Shown: positions 17,864-27,877, counted from the first letter of the stretch. The stretch is DNA of 64,000 nucleotides from Pirellulaceae bacterium (GCA_019636385.1 JAHBXT010000004.1:496001-560000), one strand, 5' to 3'. Translations and numbers: made by a program. The notes: a model not told the origin generated them from the letters alone.

Positions 17864-18469
17864 TCACGACTCAACTTCAACTCTCTGTGCGGCCTCAGTC
17901 CCATCTTCGACGGGAAACAGCAGCGCCAGGATGGCTCCTGCCACTGCACCGGCCAGATGCCCATCCCAGGAAACGCCGCCCGCCGTCGGTAGTACTCCCC
18001 ACAATAGCGACCCACCATACAGAAATCCAACCACGACGGAAATGAGCAGCGACACTGGATGTTTCTCTCGAAAGCCAACCACAATTAGATAGGCGATCAA
18101 GCCATAAATCAGGCCGCTAGCCCCAACGTGTACGATCACTTGTTGTCCGCTGCCGTTGCGTCCAAAAACCCACAACAGCACCCCGCTGCAAACGATAATT
18201 TCGGCGATACGAATCCAAGGTGTGCGGCGCGAATGCACAAACAGCAGCAGCAGAATCAGCAAGGGTATCGTATTGCTGATCAAGTGTCCCAAGCTGCCGT
18301 GTAACCAAACCGACAGCGGAATCCCCATCAACCCCGTCAATCGACGGGGCACAATCCCCCAATCCGTGAAGTTGATCGGCAGTAACCCATCCAAGAGGTA
18401 CACTACCCAAAGGCTGGCGATCAACCATAAAATGCCGCGAATCGACGGTTGCGACTGAGCTGCAATCAT
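17864..18469 (-). CDS. Rhomboid-family intramembrane serine protease
   Basis: Six-helix membrane protease of 201 residues. The catalytic dyad is visible as GASG with Ser118 in helix 4 and SWDGHLAG with His171 in helix 6. The HGSLGHLISN segment supplies the conserved His and Asn of helix 2, which form the oxyanion hole. Such enzymes cut transmembrane substrates; the target here is unknown. The ATG at 18469 is the only reasonable start. The gene lies directly upstream of the D-amino-acid aminotransferase on the same strand, and no functional link is known. Confidence 0.9.
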   Translation of the reverse strand: MIAAQSQPSIRGILWLIASLWVVYLLDGLLPINFTDWGIVPRRLTGLMGIPLSVWLHGSLGHLISNTIPLLILLLLFVHSRRTPWIRIAEIIVCSGVLLWVFGRNGSGQQVIVHVGASGLIYGLIAYLIVVGFREKHPVSLLISVVVGFLYGGSLLWGVLPTAGGVSWDGHLAGAVAGAILALLFPVEDGTEAAQRVEVES

Positions 18470-18727
18470 CTGTTGATCGAACCTGTCCTGAACTGCGATG
18501 GCAACCTGCTTTAGACCCTGATGTCAATTTCTGCGATTGCCAACTTTGGTGCAACGGCGAACGCTAACTGCTGTTGACGCCAGCGGTTGGCCAGCGTGGG
18601 AATGAACTACGTGCGCGTGAAGGGTTAGGCTTTGGTTTACAATATACGCGTAATTGCCAGGCTTGGCAGGGCATCGATCGTCCGCTGTTGCAATTCTACC
18701 GACTATCCAACACTAGAAGGCTCATTC

Positions 18728-21700
18728 ATGGCTCGCTGTTTCTTGATGCTGATCGTCGGCTGTTTGACAAGCCTGCACATCGAAGGTAGTACCGCCAGGG
18801 GGCAATCGACCACTGCGCCACTTAGCTTTCACGTAGCCGATGGATTTTCGATTGCACCGATCGCGCTCGAGCCGCTAACGAAATGGCCTACACTTGTGGA
18901 CTGGGACCAGCACGGAAATCTGTTGGTAGTCGAATCCGCGGGAGTCGCCAAGCCGATCGAACAACACAACGAGCGTCGATTGCACCGCATCGTACGGCTG
19001 ATCGACGACAACGGGGACGGCGTGATGGATCGTCGACAATTGGTGGCCGATCAATTGCCCTTCGTCGAAGGCGTACTGTGCCTAGGAAACGAGTTGTTGG
19101 TTTGCGCACCACCGGTGATCTGGCAACTGTCTGACGCCGATGCAGACGGCTTTTGCGAAAGTCGCCAGGTATGGTTTGACGGACAAACGATTACCGGCTG
19201 TGCCAACGATTTGCATGGCCCCTATTTAGGGCGTGATGGCTGGGTGTACTGGTGCAAAGGTGCCTTTGCCGAGCAGACCCACCAACTCATCGATGGCACA
19301 ACCTTAAAGAACAGCGCAGCACACATTTTTCGTCGTCATCTGTCGGGTGGACCAGTTGAGCCGGTGATGAGTGGCGGGATGGACAATCCGGTTGAACTGG
19401 CAGTGCTGCCCAATGGTGAACGATTCTTCAGCAGCACCTTTCTGGTTCATCCAGGTGGCGGCCAGCGTGATGCGGTCGTTCATGCAATCTATGGAGGTGC
19501 TTACGGCAAAGAACACGCGGCCCTGAACGGTGTGATTCGTACGGGATCCCTGATGCCGATCGCAGTACATTTGGGTCCAGCGGCACCCAGTGGTCTGCTT
19601 CACCTGGAAAAGACTGAATTGCTAGGCAAGACAATGCCAACTCTGGTGGTAGCCCTTTTCAATACTCAAAAAGTCGTTGCCATACCACTGCAAGCCGTCG
19701 GTGCATCGTTTGAAAGTCAGCCGGTTGATCTGGTGGTCGGCAGCCGAATCGACTTTCATCCCACCGATGTACTGGAAGACGCCGACGGCAGTTTGCTGAT
19801 CGTAGATACCGGCGGTTGGTATGACCTGTGTTGCCCAACATCGCGAGTCGATCAGCAGACCGCTTCCGGCGGAATCTATCGGCTGCGCCGCCCAGGACAA
19901 TCCGCTGCAACGCCCCGCTTGGTGGCCGCTCCACAATGGCACAATATCTCGGCAACGGAGGCTATCCATTTGCTGGACGATGACCGACCGTGGATCGCGC
20001 GAGCCGCACTACTCAAGATCGCGACTTCGCATAACTGGGCTACGAATGAACTCGCCCAGCACCTCAGCCAATCCACTCGACCGCTCGCCTCGCGCCAAAA
20101 CGCCCTGTGGGCGCTCGGCGCAATCGGCTCACCAGAATCGTTAGAGATCGTTACAAAACTGCTAGCCTCGGCAATGCCCACCCATGAAAATCGTAACGCG
20201 CCCTCCAATAGCTCAAGTTTCACAGCGGCGCAAGCTTTGAAAATGATTGCAGCGCATATTGTCGCTCTGCATCGATACCAACCGGCGCGATCGCCTGTCG
20301 AACAACTGCTGGGGAGCGCCAGCCTGCCAGACCTGCAGCAGCCAGCATTGGCCCGCGTCGCTGCCGAGGCTCTAGGCCGAATCGGCAACACCGAATCGGT
20401 GGCTATGGTGATGCGTTGCAGTCATCTGATCGACATAGACCGCGTGCTGGATCACTCGATTCGTTATGCGCTGTTTGAAATTGGCAAGGCTGAAGCGGTG
20501 GCCCAATACTTGGACAGCTCCGATCGGCGACAGCAACGATTAGCACTGGGAACATTGGATCTGTTGAACGCTGAATCGTACCTCAGTGTCGACCGATTAA
20601 TCCAAGCTGCCCAGCAACCTGCTCTGGACGATGTGGGCGCGGAATTGCTCATCAAACGCCCCGCACTGGCACCGCAAGTCTTGACACAGCTCACCCCGCA
20701 CTGGCAGCAGTCATTAAGTTCTGGTCAAGCTCCACCGGCTTTGTTTACACAACTTGCGCGCCACTGGCACAGTCAACCCGCCTGGATTAAGGCGGTGTCT
20801 GACCTGCTAACCCCCCCCGTTGCCGAGCAGCATTGGCAGTGGATGGAGGCGTCGTTGCTTTCACTATCGGGAGCCAAGCTGCCAGTTGCCTGGCATTCTT
20901 GGGTATTGCATGGCTTGCAGCAAGATGCCCAGCGCATGGCTAGCCTGCTAACAACAATTGACCTGAGAGGCCAAGATCAATCTCCGATCGTCTCGCGCCT
21001 CTTGGAAGTGCTACAGCAGCAACCCGACGACAACGCCAAGTTGCTTCTGGTGCGATGTTTGCCACCGAAACATCTCTACCGAGACGACGCTCTAGCCAAC
21101 TCGTTAATCAAAGCCTTGGATGTAAGTGATGCCGCCGGTTCGGCGACCCCGCTGTGGAGCGTTTTACAACGACTACACCTGACGCGCTCGACTGCCGAGA
21201 GCATTGTCCTGCGCCTGCCGAACATGTCATCTACCGATCTATTGCAAGCAGCCCAAATCGTGTCGACCATCAGGGACGATGAACTGGACCAGGAATTGCT
21301 GGTCCAACTGGCCAAATTACCGGCAGCGAAAGCGTGGCCTACGGATACCTTACCGAACATCTATCGCGACCGCAGCGCTGAACTGCGCGCTGCGGCTGAG
21401 CGCGTGAACGAACAACTTCAACAATCGCATCCCGATGTTCAACAAACAGTTCGGTCCCTGCTGGATCAATTGCCTCCGGGCGATCCGGTACGCGGGCTAA
21501 CCTTGTTTCATAGCGCCAAGATCAACTGCGGCGGTTGTCACCAAATGGGTTATCGCGGTGCCAAAATCGGGCCAGAACTGAGTCAAATTGGTCGTAGTCG
21601 GACTCGCGAGGCACTGCTGGAGGCCATTCTGTTTCCTAACGAACGCATTGAACAGGGCTTTCAAGCCATACAGGCGCTAACCACCGACGGTCGAGTACTT

Positions 21701-21898
21701 AACGGTGTCGTCGTCGCGCGACAGCCCGATGGTGCCATCGAGCTACAGATTTCAGCCGACCAGAGCATACGTCTGGCTGCTGAGGAAATTGAACGGCTGA
21801 GTCCGAGTCAAATCTCGATCATGCCTAGCGGGATGCTGGAATTGCTAACGCCCCGGGACTTGGCTGATTTGCTGAGTCTATTGGAAGCGGCTTTGTAG
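18728..21898 (+). CDS. PVC-type exported dehydrogenase: beta-propeller, HEAT repeats, C-terminal cytochrome c
   Basis: Large exported protein (1056 residues) of a kind expanded in planctomycetes. A signal peptide covers about residues 1-25. An N-terminal beta-propeller of the membrane-bound-dehydrogenase type follows (VADGFSIAPIALEPLTKWPT, DDNGDGVMDRRQLVADQLPF, LVVDTGGWYDLC-like turns). The middle is a long run of HEAT-like helix pairs (about 420-900). The C-terminus holds one heme c site, CGGCH (934-938), followed by GPELSQIGRSRT and the usual NGVV domain. Such proteins are thought to oxidise sugars or other organics in the periplasm; the substrate is unknown. The ATG at 18728 has AGAAGG seven bases upstream, although the frame extends to 18632. 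Confidence 0.88.
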   Translation: MARCFLMLIVGCLTSLHIEGSTARGQSTTAPLSFHVADGFSIAPIALEPLTKWPTLVDWDQHGNLLVVESAGVAKPIEQHNERRLHRIVRLIDDNGDGVMDRRQLVADQLPFVEGVLCLGNELLVCAPPVIWQLSDADADGFCESRQVWFDGQTITGCANDLHGPYLGRDGWVYWCKGAFAEQTHQLIDGTTLKNSAAHIFRRHLSGGPVEPVMSGGMDNPVELAVLPNGERFFSSTFLVHPGGGQRDAVVHAIYGGAYGKEHAALNGVIRTGSLMPIAVHLGPAAPSGLLHLEKTELLGKTMPTLVVALFNTQKVVAIPLQAVGASFESQPVDLVVGSRIDFHPTDVLEDADGSLLIVDTGGWYDLCCPTSRVDQQTASGGIYRLRRPGQSAATPRLVAAPQWHNISATEAIHLLDDDRPWIARAALLKIATSHNWATNELAQHLSQSTRPLASRQNALWALGAIGSPESLEIVTKLLASAMPTHENRNAPSNSSSFTAAQALKMIAAHIVALHRYQPARSPVEQLLGSASLPDLQQPALARVAAEALGRIGNTESVAMVMRCSHLIDIDRVLDHSIRYALFEIGKAEAVAQYLDSSDRRQQRLALGTLDLLNAESYLSVDRLIQAAQQPALDDVGAELLIKRPALAPQVLTQLTPHWQQSLSSGQAPPALFTQLARHWHSQPAWIKAVSDLLTPPVAEQHWQWMEASLLSLSGAKLPVAWHSWVLHGLQQDAQRMASLLTTIDLRGQDQSPIVSRLLEVLQQQPDDNAKLLLVRCLPPKHLYRDDALANSLIKALDVSDAAGSATPLWSVLQRLHLTRSTAESIVLRLPNMSSTDLLQAAQIVSTIRDDELDQELLVQLAKLPAAKAWPTDTLPNIYRDRSAELRAAAERVNEQLQQSHPDVQQTVRSLLDQLPPGDPVRGLTLFHSAKINCGGCHQMGYRGAKIGPELSQIGRSRTREALLEAILFPNERIEQGFQAIQALTTDGRVLNGVVVARQPDGAIELQISADQSIRLAAEEIERLSPSQISIMPSGMLELLTPRDLADLLSLLEAAL

Positions 21899-21944
21899 AA
21901 ATTGCGTGAATCAGTACTGATTTGACCCGCAGCAGTGCTGGCAG

Positions 21945-22418
21945 TCAGTCGCCTCCGCCCATATCGCGATTGAGCGATTCAAGAATCATACTCATTTCAG
22001 CAGATTCATGAGCTTTCAGGGACCGATTGAAATCGGCAAAACGATCTGCGGCTGAATCCAGCTGTGGGTGCTTACCTGAGCACTGTTTGACTACGGATTC
22101 AGCTATCTCCCGAATTGTGTTATACAGTGGAGCATGTTGGTCGCGCAGCTTGACAGCTTGTTCATGGAATCGCGGCGACTCTTCTAGGGCGTGGTCGAAG
22201 TAACCGTAGGCCTCTTCCAATGAAAAATGCAGCGCTAATTGATCGACTAGGGCTTCGATCAATTCCAGAAACTGACGTGGGTGATTTTGTAATGCAATCC
22301 GATTGCCGGTCAGCTTTTCCAGTTCAACCAACAGCTTCTGCAATTGCAAGTGATCTTGTTTGATCTCCTGAAAGAAAGGTGCGTTGACCGTGATCCGTGT
22401 GGAGGATTTATCAACCAT
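21945..22418 (-). CDS. Hemerythrin-like HHE-domain protein
   Basis: Cytoplasmic four-helix protein of 157 residues with the His/Glu pattern of hemerythrin-like domains: QDHLQLQKLL in helix 1, HFSLEEAYGYF in helix 2, LRDQHAPLY in helix 3 and LKAHESAEMSMI in helix 4. These residues would hold a non-heme di-iron site that binds oxygen or senses oxygen or nitric oxide. The specific role is unknown. The ATG at 22418 is used. The gene converges with the large heme protein and stands alone on its strand, about 115 bases downstream of the TraB-like gene. Confidence 0.82.
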   Translation of the reverse strand: MVDKSSTRITVNAPFFQEIKQDHLQLQKLLVELEKLTGNRIALQNHPRQFLELIEALVDQLALHFSLEEAYGYFDHALEESPRFHEQAVKLRDQHAPLYNTIREIAESVVKQCSGKHPQLDSAADRFADFNRSLKAHESAEMSMILESLNRDMGGGD

Positions 22419-22534
22419 AGTCCGCTCCCAGTCGATCGAGGATTATCGAACTCGTGCGGTCTAGCCTACACTCTCGTTGAAGCCGAAGCAACGTGGTTTC
22501 GTCAAAATACAGGTTGCAAAAAAGGCGTCAGAAA

Positions 22535-23536
22535 CTATTCGAGTTCCCGCAGCAACTGGAGCAATAACGGCAGGGGCTCGTCCGCTTGGCGACTTTCCGA
22601 GGCCGTCAAATCCCAGGCCTTCAACCAGCGCGTTTCTTGACGCGTGAGTCCGAAATCTTGCAGCAAGTGTTGTTCCAGGTCAGGCAAGTGCGCTGCTCCG
22701 TAGAAGATGCCGATTTTTCGACGCCCCATGTCGATTTGCTTCTTTAATCCGCGCAACGCTTCGGCATTGCGATCCACGACCAACAACTGATTGAGCGATC
22801 CGCCCATAGCTTGGTCCAGGGCACCGGCTGACGAAAACTGTTTGGCCAGCATGATCTTGGCCTTCTGTGGATTGCTCAACAACTCGACAAGGCTCAGCGG
22901 ATTTTCCAGCGGATCATTGGTCACAGCATCGCCCTGCGCAGCCTCATTACCCGTCGCCAGATTCTGTTGTCGTAACGACTCCAAAACTGTGGACAAAACC
23001 AACGTGAGCACACTTTCACCACGTTCCTGCATCTTGTGAGCCATCTGCTCAGGCGTCATATCAGCGCGCACAAAATGCGGCTTGTTATAGTCGATTTTCT
23101 CAAGCTGCGACTGTAATCGCAGGAAATTCTTCATCCCGTCTTGCATCATCGAAATGGGGTTGGCCGATCGCCCTCCACCTCCAGGCGCAACCACGGTGCC
23201 CTCAGGCGCTACCAATTCGTACAGCAGGACATCGTATTGATCAAATAGTTGGTTGAGTTGTTGGTAATAAGCTGCGTCTGCGATATGAACAGCTGCTATC
23301 AGGTCGACTTGTACGCCATTGGCTGCATCCGAGTACACGGCTACAGCCGTATCCAACGACTTTGGCTCGCCGGCCTCTGACTGTGACAGCCGCATGAAGT
23401 CGCTGGTTTTCGACATCTGCTGGGCAGCTTTTGCCGGCTTGTCAGGCGGCTGAACCGCTGGTTGAGCCTGTTCCTGAGCTGAAGCAAAACGGCTACTGAG
23501 TAGAATCAGCAGTAGCAACGAACTAGACTTTCTCAT
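22535..23536 (-). CDS. Exported TraB/GumN-like protein
   Basis: Predicted secreted protein of 333 residues with a signal peptide (MRKSSSLLLLILLSSRFASA, cut near residue 20). The core matches TraB/GumN-like proteins: VDLIAAVHIADAAYYQQLN near the N-terminus, DVLLYELVAPEG, and a C-terminal GIFYGAAHLPDLEQHL. The last of these carries the His/Asp pair conserved with erythromycin-esterase/Tiki-type metalloproteases, so a hydrolase activity is plausible but unproven. The frame extends to 23683, but the ATG at 23536 has GAGGA ten bases upstream and starts the signal peptide. It lies downstream of tilS. Confidence 0.8.
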   Translation of the reverse strand: MRKSSSLLLLILLSSRFASAQEQAQPAVQPPDKPAKAAQQMSKTSDFMRLSQSEAGEPKSLDTAVAVYSDAANGVQVDLIAAVHIADAAYYQQLNQLFDQYDVLLYELVAPEGTVVAPGGGGRSANPISMMQDGMKNFLRLQSQLEKIDYNKPHFVRADMTPEQMAHKMQERGESVLTLVLSTVLESLRQQNLATGNEAAQGDAVTNDPLENPLSLVELLSNPQKAKIMLAKQFSSAGALDQAMGGSLNQLLVVDRNAEALRGLKKQIDMGRRKIGIFYGAAHLPDLEQHLLQDFGLTRQETRWLKAWDLTASESRQADEPLPLLLQLLRELE

Positions 23537-23697
23537 GGCAACTATTTCCTCAGCAATGGCAAGCATTCTAGCGGCGGTAATCAAACCACGGGGCCTCAAA
23601 TGATGATATTCGTCTGCGCCGTAACAATATTGGTCAAACCGCCCAGAAGACTGTGGGATACTTGCAGCAGTTCCCGTGGACAAGGTTTATAACCTGC

Positions 23698-24849
23698 TTA
23701 GCGATTCAAAATCAACCAGTCACCCATGGTATGCAGCTTGACTTCTCCTGGCAACATTTGCATGGCGGATTTGTGTACCTCCTCGCACTGACGAGCGTAG
23801 CGACCAGGTCGATCTAGTGCCTTCGGCCGATCGTCTGCCTGCATCTGAGGGTCTGGTGTCTCTGTACCTTTTGATTCTGGTGCCAATGACAACTCTTCCC
23901 AAGAGTGACGGATGAGTTCCCAGTGGCTGCGGCGCAGTGATTGCTGTGGCCACTGTCTCTGTTGCCATTGATTCTGTAAAACCTGTAGAAGAATCGGCCA
24001 GGCCACAGGCAACAGTTTTGCCGAGGGCAAACAAATTCCATTCCGTCGATCTGGTGGTAGCCGTCCTGCACTGATAGCCGCTTGCGATAAGTGCTGCGCT
24101 TGCTGCCAGTATTGCTGGGCCAATTGTTGCTGCACGACCAATGACTGCTCGGCAATTTGAGAGAAGGCGTACAATCGCTTATCGACATGCGGACCGTAAG
24201 CTGTGCGCAACAACGGCATGATAGTCTGTCGCAGAAAATTGCGCCGATACTTTTCATCGGTATTGGTGGTGTCTTGCCGGTAGGATTGCCCTAGCCGCTG
24301 CAAATACTCCTCAATCTGTTCGCGATAACAATGAATCAGAGGCCTGACCAACAGCAGTTCGTCTGCCAACGGTCGAGTAAGCCGTGGAGTGCTGACTCCG
24401 GCCAATCCCGTGCCGCGACACAGATTGTGCAACATGGTCTCAATGCGATCCGAAGCGGTATGTGCGGCCAACACATACCGCGCTCCCCACTGATAGGCGC
24501 CGTGAATCAAGAACCGATAGCGTTGGCGCCGAGCCGACTCCTCGGAGCGACCAGGTCGCTCGGCTGATTGAACAGTGTTCGCGGCGCTAGCCGTAACAAA
24601 CTCCACACCTAACGATTGACTCAACTGGCCCACGAATTGTTGGTCGGCGTCGCTGTCAGCACCACGCCAACCATGATTAAAGTGAGCTACTTGGATGAGA
24701 TTGCGATTATCGGTCAATTCGACGATGGCTCGCAACAACGCCACGCTGTCAGCGCCGCCACTAACAGCCACCAGCAAACGCTTATCGCGCCACCGATGGG
24801 CAGGCCAGGTGCCGAGCAGTTTTGCGACCAGGTCGGCGGGCTGTGTCAT
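23698..24849 (-). CDS. tilS: tRNA(Ile)-lysidine synthetase
   Basis: Modifies C34 of the AUA-reading tRNA-Ile to lysidine, an essential step that switches the tRNA to isoleucine decoding. The N-type ATP pyrophosphatase PP-loop SGGADS lies at 30-35. It is followed by AHFNHGWRGADSDAD and a SEESARRQRYRFL segment typical of TilS, then HTASDRIETMLHNLCRG with the HTxxD motif. At 383 residues it carries part of the usual C-terminal region. The ATG at 24849 is used. Two inverted REP-like elements lie just upstream. Confidence 0.93.
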   Translation of the reverse strand: MTQPADLVAKLLGTWPAHRWRDKRLLVAVSGGADSVALLRAIVELTDNRNLIQVAHFNHGWRGADSDADQQFVGQLSQSLGVEFVTASAANTVQSAERPGRSEESARRQRYRFLIHGAYQWGARYVLAAHTASDRIETMLHNLCRGTGLAGVSTPRLTRPLADELLLVRPLIHCYREQIEEYLQRLGQSYRQDTTNTDEKYRRNFLRQTIMPLLRTAYGPHVDKRLYAFSQIAEQSLVVQQQLAQQYWQQAQHLSQAAISAGRLPPDRRNGICLPSAKLLPVAWPILLQVLQNQWQQRQWPQQSLRRSHWELIRHSWEELSLAPESKGTETPDPQMQADDRPKALDRPGRYARQCEEVHKSAMQMLPGEVKLHTMGDWLILNR

Positions 24850-24899
24850 CGGCTAACTACTTGCGCAGAACGATATCGGACCAAGTGCAAGGCGCGCAC

Positions 24900-24967
24900 A
24901 TAGCCACGCTCGCCAGAGCGTGACTAAACCGCTGACTCCTCTTCCGCCCTCTGGCGAAGGCAGCCAC
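24900..24967. repeat. REP-like inverted pair, copies 7 and 8
   Basis: Copy 7 (24900-24923, plus) is ATAGCC, ACGCTC, GCCA, GAGCGT, GA, with a perfect stem. Copy 8 (24944-24967, minus) is GTGGCT, GCCTTC, GCCA, GAGGGC, GG, with one G-T pair. The two face each other across 20 bases, between the desaturase stop and the tilS start. Confidence 0.75.
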
Positions 24968-25029
24968 TTTTGATGGTCTGGCCACGGTGCTACGCGCATC
25001 TGCGGCTATGATACCCGAACGGCCCCAGC

Positions 25030-26157
25030 TTAGGCGGCCCGCCGGTCCTGGGCTGAACGAATTCCGACATCAAATTGCGCGTGGCGCCCTGCGGAAGATT
25101 CCAGGCTAGCTCGCCGCCACAAAGCAGCAATCTCAGCAAACAAAGACACCCGCTCAGTTTGCCGGTAGATCGAGTCAGCGGGTAGCCCTGCCATCAAGCG
25201 GCGATGCGCACTGCCCAAATTATGGTAAGGAAGACTCGGGAAGAGGTGATGCAGCGCGTGATAACGAGTTCCAATCGGCCCCCACAACTCAGTAATCCAC
25301 GCGCGGTGCGGATAATTGAGGCTATCCAGCAGTTGCTGTTCGAAACTCAGCTCGTGCCCATCTCCAGTCCAACGGTGCGCCCCCAGAGTGCGAATATTGT
25401 TCATCAGTACCAGCGTCACAGCTAACAAGTATCCGAACACCGGTGTTGTGCTAACCATGATACCGCTGGCCCAGGCAGCGATCAGCCCCAGACACCAAGC
25501 CCAGCAGGCGAACTCTTGCAAGCGCATGATCTTGCGTGACTGCACACCAAAGTCGCCGCGCAAGTAGAATATATCGATAATCATGCTACTTGCATGTTGC
25601 TCCATCCAGCGTCGGAAACCCGGAACGAACCAAGCCAGCGGCGTCATGAGTGTGAATCGGACAAAGGCAGCGGCGGGCACAACTGCCGCGGCTGCGATGA
25701 ACAGTAGAATATTTGACGGATGTCGATGACTCAGTTCGATGTACTCGCCATCCTTTTCGGTACCATAGTGCTTGCGCCGGTGGTGTTCGACATGTGGATA
25801 GTACAAGAATGATGGCACCAGCAATGGTATGCCACATAGCAGATTCCAAGCAATGCGGAAGGCGGCGAAGCCTTGTGTAGGCAAGTGAACCAACTCATGC
25901 GTAAACATGATGGCCCGCATGTAGCAAATCGCAGTAATCGTGAACAAGGCACTGCGAGCCACCCAGAGGGAGACAGCAGATTGTAGCCAAGCCACATCCC
26001 AAGTATGTAACCGGGCCAGCAATCCAAATGCAACGTGGCCAGCCAAGATGCTGGCCAGAAAATCGACCCAATAAATCCAGGGCTTGGGCGTAGCTAAATC
26101 TTTGATTAGTCCACGCGCTTCTCGAATCGAAAACTGTTCGGTTGTGCTCCCCATCAT
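25030..26157 (-). CDS. Membrane fatty acid desaturase-like protein
   Basis: Integral membrane di-iron protein of the fatty-acid desaturase/hydroxylase superfamily, about 375 residues. The three histidine boxes are clear: HELVH (87-91), HVEHHRRKH (122-130) and HALHHLFP near the C-terminus. Several hydrophobic helices lie between them. It could desaturate or hydroxylate an acyl chain or sphingolipid; the substrate cannot be read from sequence. The frame is open to 26388. I place the start at the double ATG (26157/26154), because this leaves a 254-base divergent gap to hemG. The upstream open stretch is AT-rich and hydrophobic by chance or as a possible extra helix. Confidence 0.82.
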   Translation of the reverse strand: MMGSTTEQFSIREARGLIKDLATPKPWIYWVDFLASILAGHVAFGLLARLHTWDVAWLQSAVSLWVARSALFTITAICYMRAIMFTHELVHLPTQGFAAFRIAWNLLCGIPLLVPSFLYYPHVEHHRRKHYGTEKDGEYIELSHRHPSNILLFIAAAAVVPAAAFVRFTLMTPLAWFVPGFRRWMEQHASSMIIDIFYLRGDFGVQSRKIMRLQEFACWAWCLGLIAAWASGIMVSTTPVFGYLLAVTLVLMNNIRTLGAHRWTGDGHELSFEQQLLDSLNYPHRAWITELWGPIGTRYHALHHLFPSLPYHNLGSAHRRLMAGLPADSIYRQTERVSLFAEIAALWRRASLESSAGRHAQFDVGIRSAQDRRAA

Positions 26158-26411
26158 CCCCACCGACGACTTTGTACTGACAATTGACGCAACCCAGATA
26201 TCCCGACAATTCCTCAAACTTGCCTGTAGAATGAAGGCTAAATGCAAAAACCATAATTCGGCAATCCACAGCATGACTTCACAAAAAAGTCTGGCCGAAG
26301 TGAGTTTTTTGAGCGTCACGAGAACGAAAATAGTAAGTAGTCCGTTTTGTTTACTGTACAGCCAGAAAAATCTGGGATTCTGCGTCAAATAACTGGCGAA
26401 AAGACTGATTC

Positions 26412-27866
26412 ATGTTCAAAGTAGCGGTCATCGGTGGAGGCATATCTGGGCTGGCCGCAGCTCTACACCTGGCGGAACAGCCACACGTTGAAATGCGGCT
26501 GTATGAATCTGCTGGTCGCCTGGGTGGAGTCTTGGAAAGTGTCTGCGACGGCGACTACCTTATCGAGCGTAGCGCCGACAATTTTGCGACGCTGATTCCC
26601 GATGCCCGTGAACTGTCGGAGCGATATGGCCTGCTGCCGTCGCTGATTCACCCCAACGCCGATGGGCGCCAAGCTTTCATCTATAAGAATGGAAGCGTTT
26701 ACCCGATACCGGCCGGCTTCAGCCTGATGCAACCTACGCGAATATGGTCCATACTTTCGACGCCGATTCTTTCCTGGCACGGCAAGCTGCGACTGCTCAG
26801 CGAATACTGGATACCGCCTAGACCGGCCAACATGTCTGGTCAATTCGATGACGAATCGCTGCAATCGTTTGCCTCGCGACGGTTGGGCAAAGAAGCTTTT
26901 GACTGTTTGGTGGAACCGATCATCAGCGGTATTTTCACTGCCGACCCACAGTCGCTCAGTATGGCTGCCACCATGCCTCAATTCTGGGAAATGGAGCGCA
27001 GCAGCGGTGGACTGATTCGCGGATATTTGCGGGCTAAGCGCGCAGACTCGACGGCAGCAGCTCGTCGTGCCTCAGGCGCGCGCTACGACCAATTCATGGC
27101 ACCGCGCGAGGGCATGAGCGCCTGGATCGAAGGTCTGGCTCGACACCTACCCGAGAATTGCGTTCGTCTGAATTGCCCTGTCACAGAACTGACCACTGTG
27201 ACTTCACCTTCCTTAACCAGCTCAACGGGCGCTAGTGGCTGGCAGTTGAAAACCAGCGATGGCCAGAGCCTGATTTTTGACGGTGTGATTTTGGCAACGC
27301 CTGCCAGCGTGACTGCCCGGCTACTGCATACAGTAGCCCCCGTTGCGGCGGAATTAGTTGGCGGAATTCCATATGCTTCCAGTGCCGTGGTGGCGATGGT
27401 TGTGAACCGGGCTGACATTGCCGCGCGCGTCGATGGATTTGGGCTGGTCATTCCCAGTAACCAACACCGCACAGCGTTGGCCATTAGCTACTCCAGCAAC
27501 AAGTACCCCGGCCGAGTCCCCGACGATCAAATGTTGCTGCGCGTCTTTCTGGGCGGAGCCCTGCGCCCCGAAATAATGGCCCAGACCGATCGAGAATTGT
27601 TGAGCATGGCCACGACTGAACTACGCGAGATACTCGGCTGGCGAGGGACTCAAGCCCGTTGGCAAGCCGTCATTCGTTGGCCTCACGCCATGCCACAGTA
27701 CAACGTTGGGCATCTGGCGCGACTTGAACAAATTCATCAGCAACTCGCCGCTCTCCCCACCCTACGGCTGTGCGGAGCGGCCTACCAAGGGGTTGGCATT
27801 CCGCAATGCGTTCGCAGCGCCCAACAGGCTGCCAACGAGTTGTTGGGCGCGCTGCAATTAAATTGA
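26412..27866 (+). CDS. hemG: Protoporphyrinogen oxidase, HemY type
   Basis: FAD-dependent oxidase converting protoporphyrinogen (or coproporphyrinogen) IX to the porphyrin in heme synthesis; 484 residues. The dinucleotide-binding motif GGGISGLAAALHLAE starts at residue 8, followed by YESAGRLGGVLES. The mid-protein VEPIISGIFTADPQSLSM matches the family, and the C-terminus has LRLCGAAYQGVGIPQCVRSA with the closing FAD-binding GVGIP motif. The oxygen-dependent family is called HemY or HemG depending on organism; the reaction in vivo may be on the coproporphyrin route. The start is the ATG at 26412. It converges with truB. Confidence 0.92.
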   Translation: MFKVAVIGGGISGLAAALHLAEQPHVEMRLYESAGRLGGVLESVCDGDYLIERSADNFATLIPDARELSERYGLLPSLIHPNADGRQAFIYKNGSVYPIPAGFSLMQPTRIWSILSTPILSWHGKLRLLSEYWIPPRPANMSGQFDDESLQSFASRRLGKEAFDCLVEPIISGIFTADPQSLSMAATMPQFWEMERSSGGLIRGYLRAKRADSTAAARRASGARYDQFMAPREGMSAWIEGLARHLPENCVRLNCPVTELTTVTSPSLTSSTGASGWQLKTSDGQSLIFDGVILATPASVTARLLHTVAPVAAELVGGIPYASSAVVAMVVNRADIAARVDGFGLVIPSNQHRTALAISYSSNKYPGRVPDDQMLLRVFLGGALRPEIMAQTDRELLSMATTELREILGWRGTQARWQAVIRWPHAMPQYNVGHLARLEQIHQQLAALPTLRLCGAAYQGVGIPQCVRSAQQAANELLGALQLN

Positions 27867-27877
27867 TGCCTCTGCGG

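Noticed and set aside
18570..18605. Another REP-like copy around a GGCCAGCGTGGG string
   Set aside because: The flanking bases cannot form the six-pair stem, and the GTAG foot is absent.
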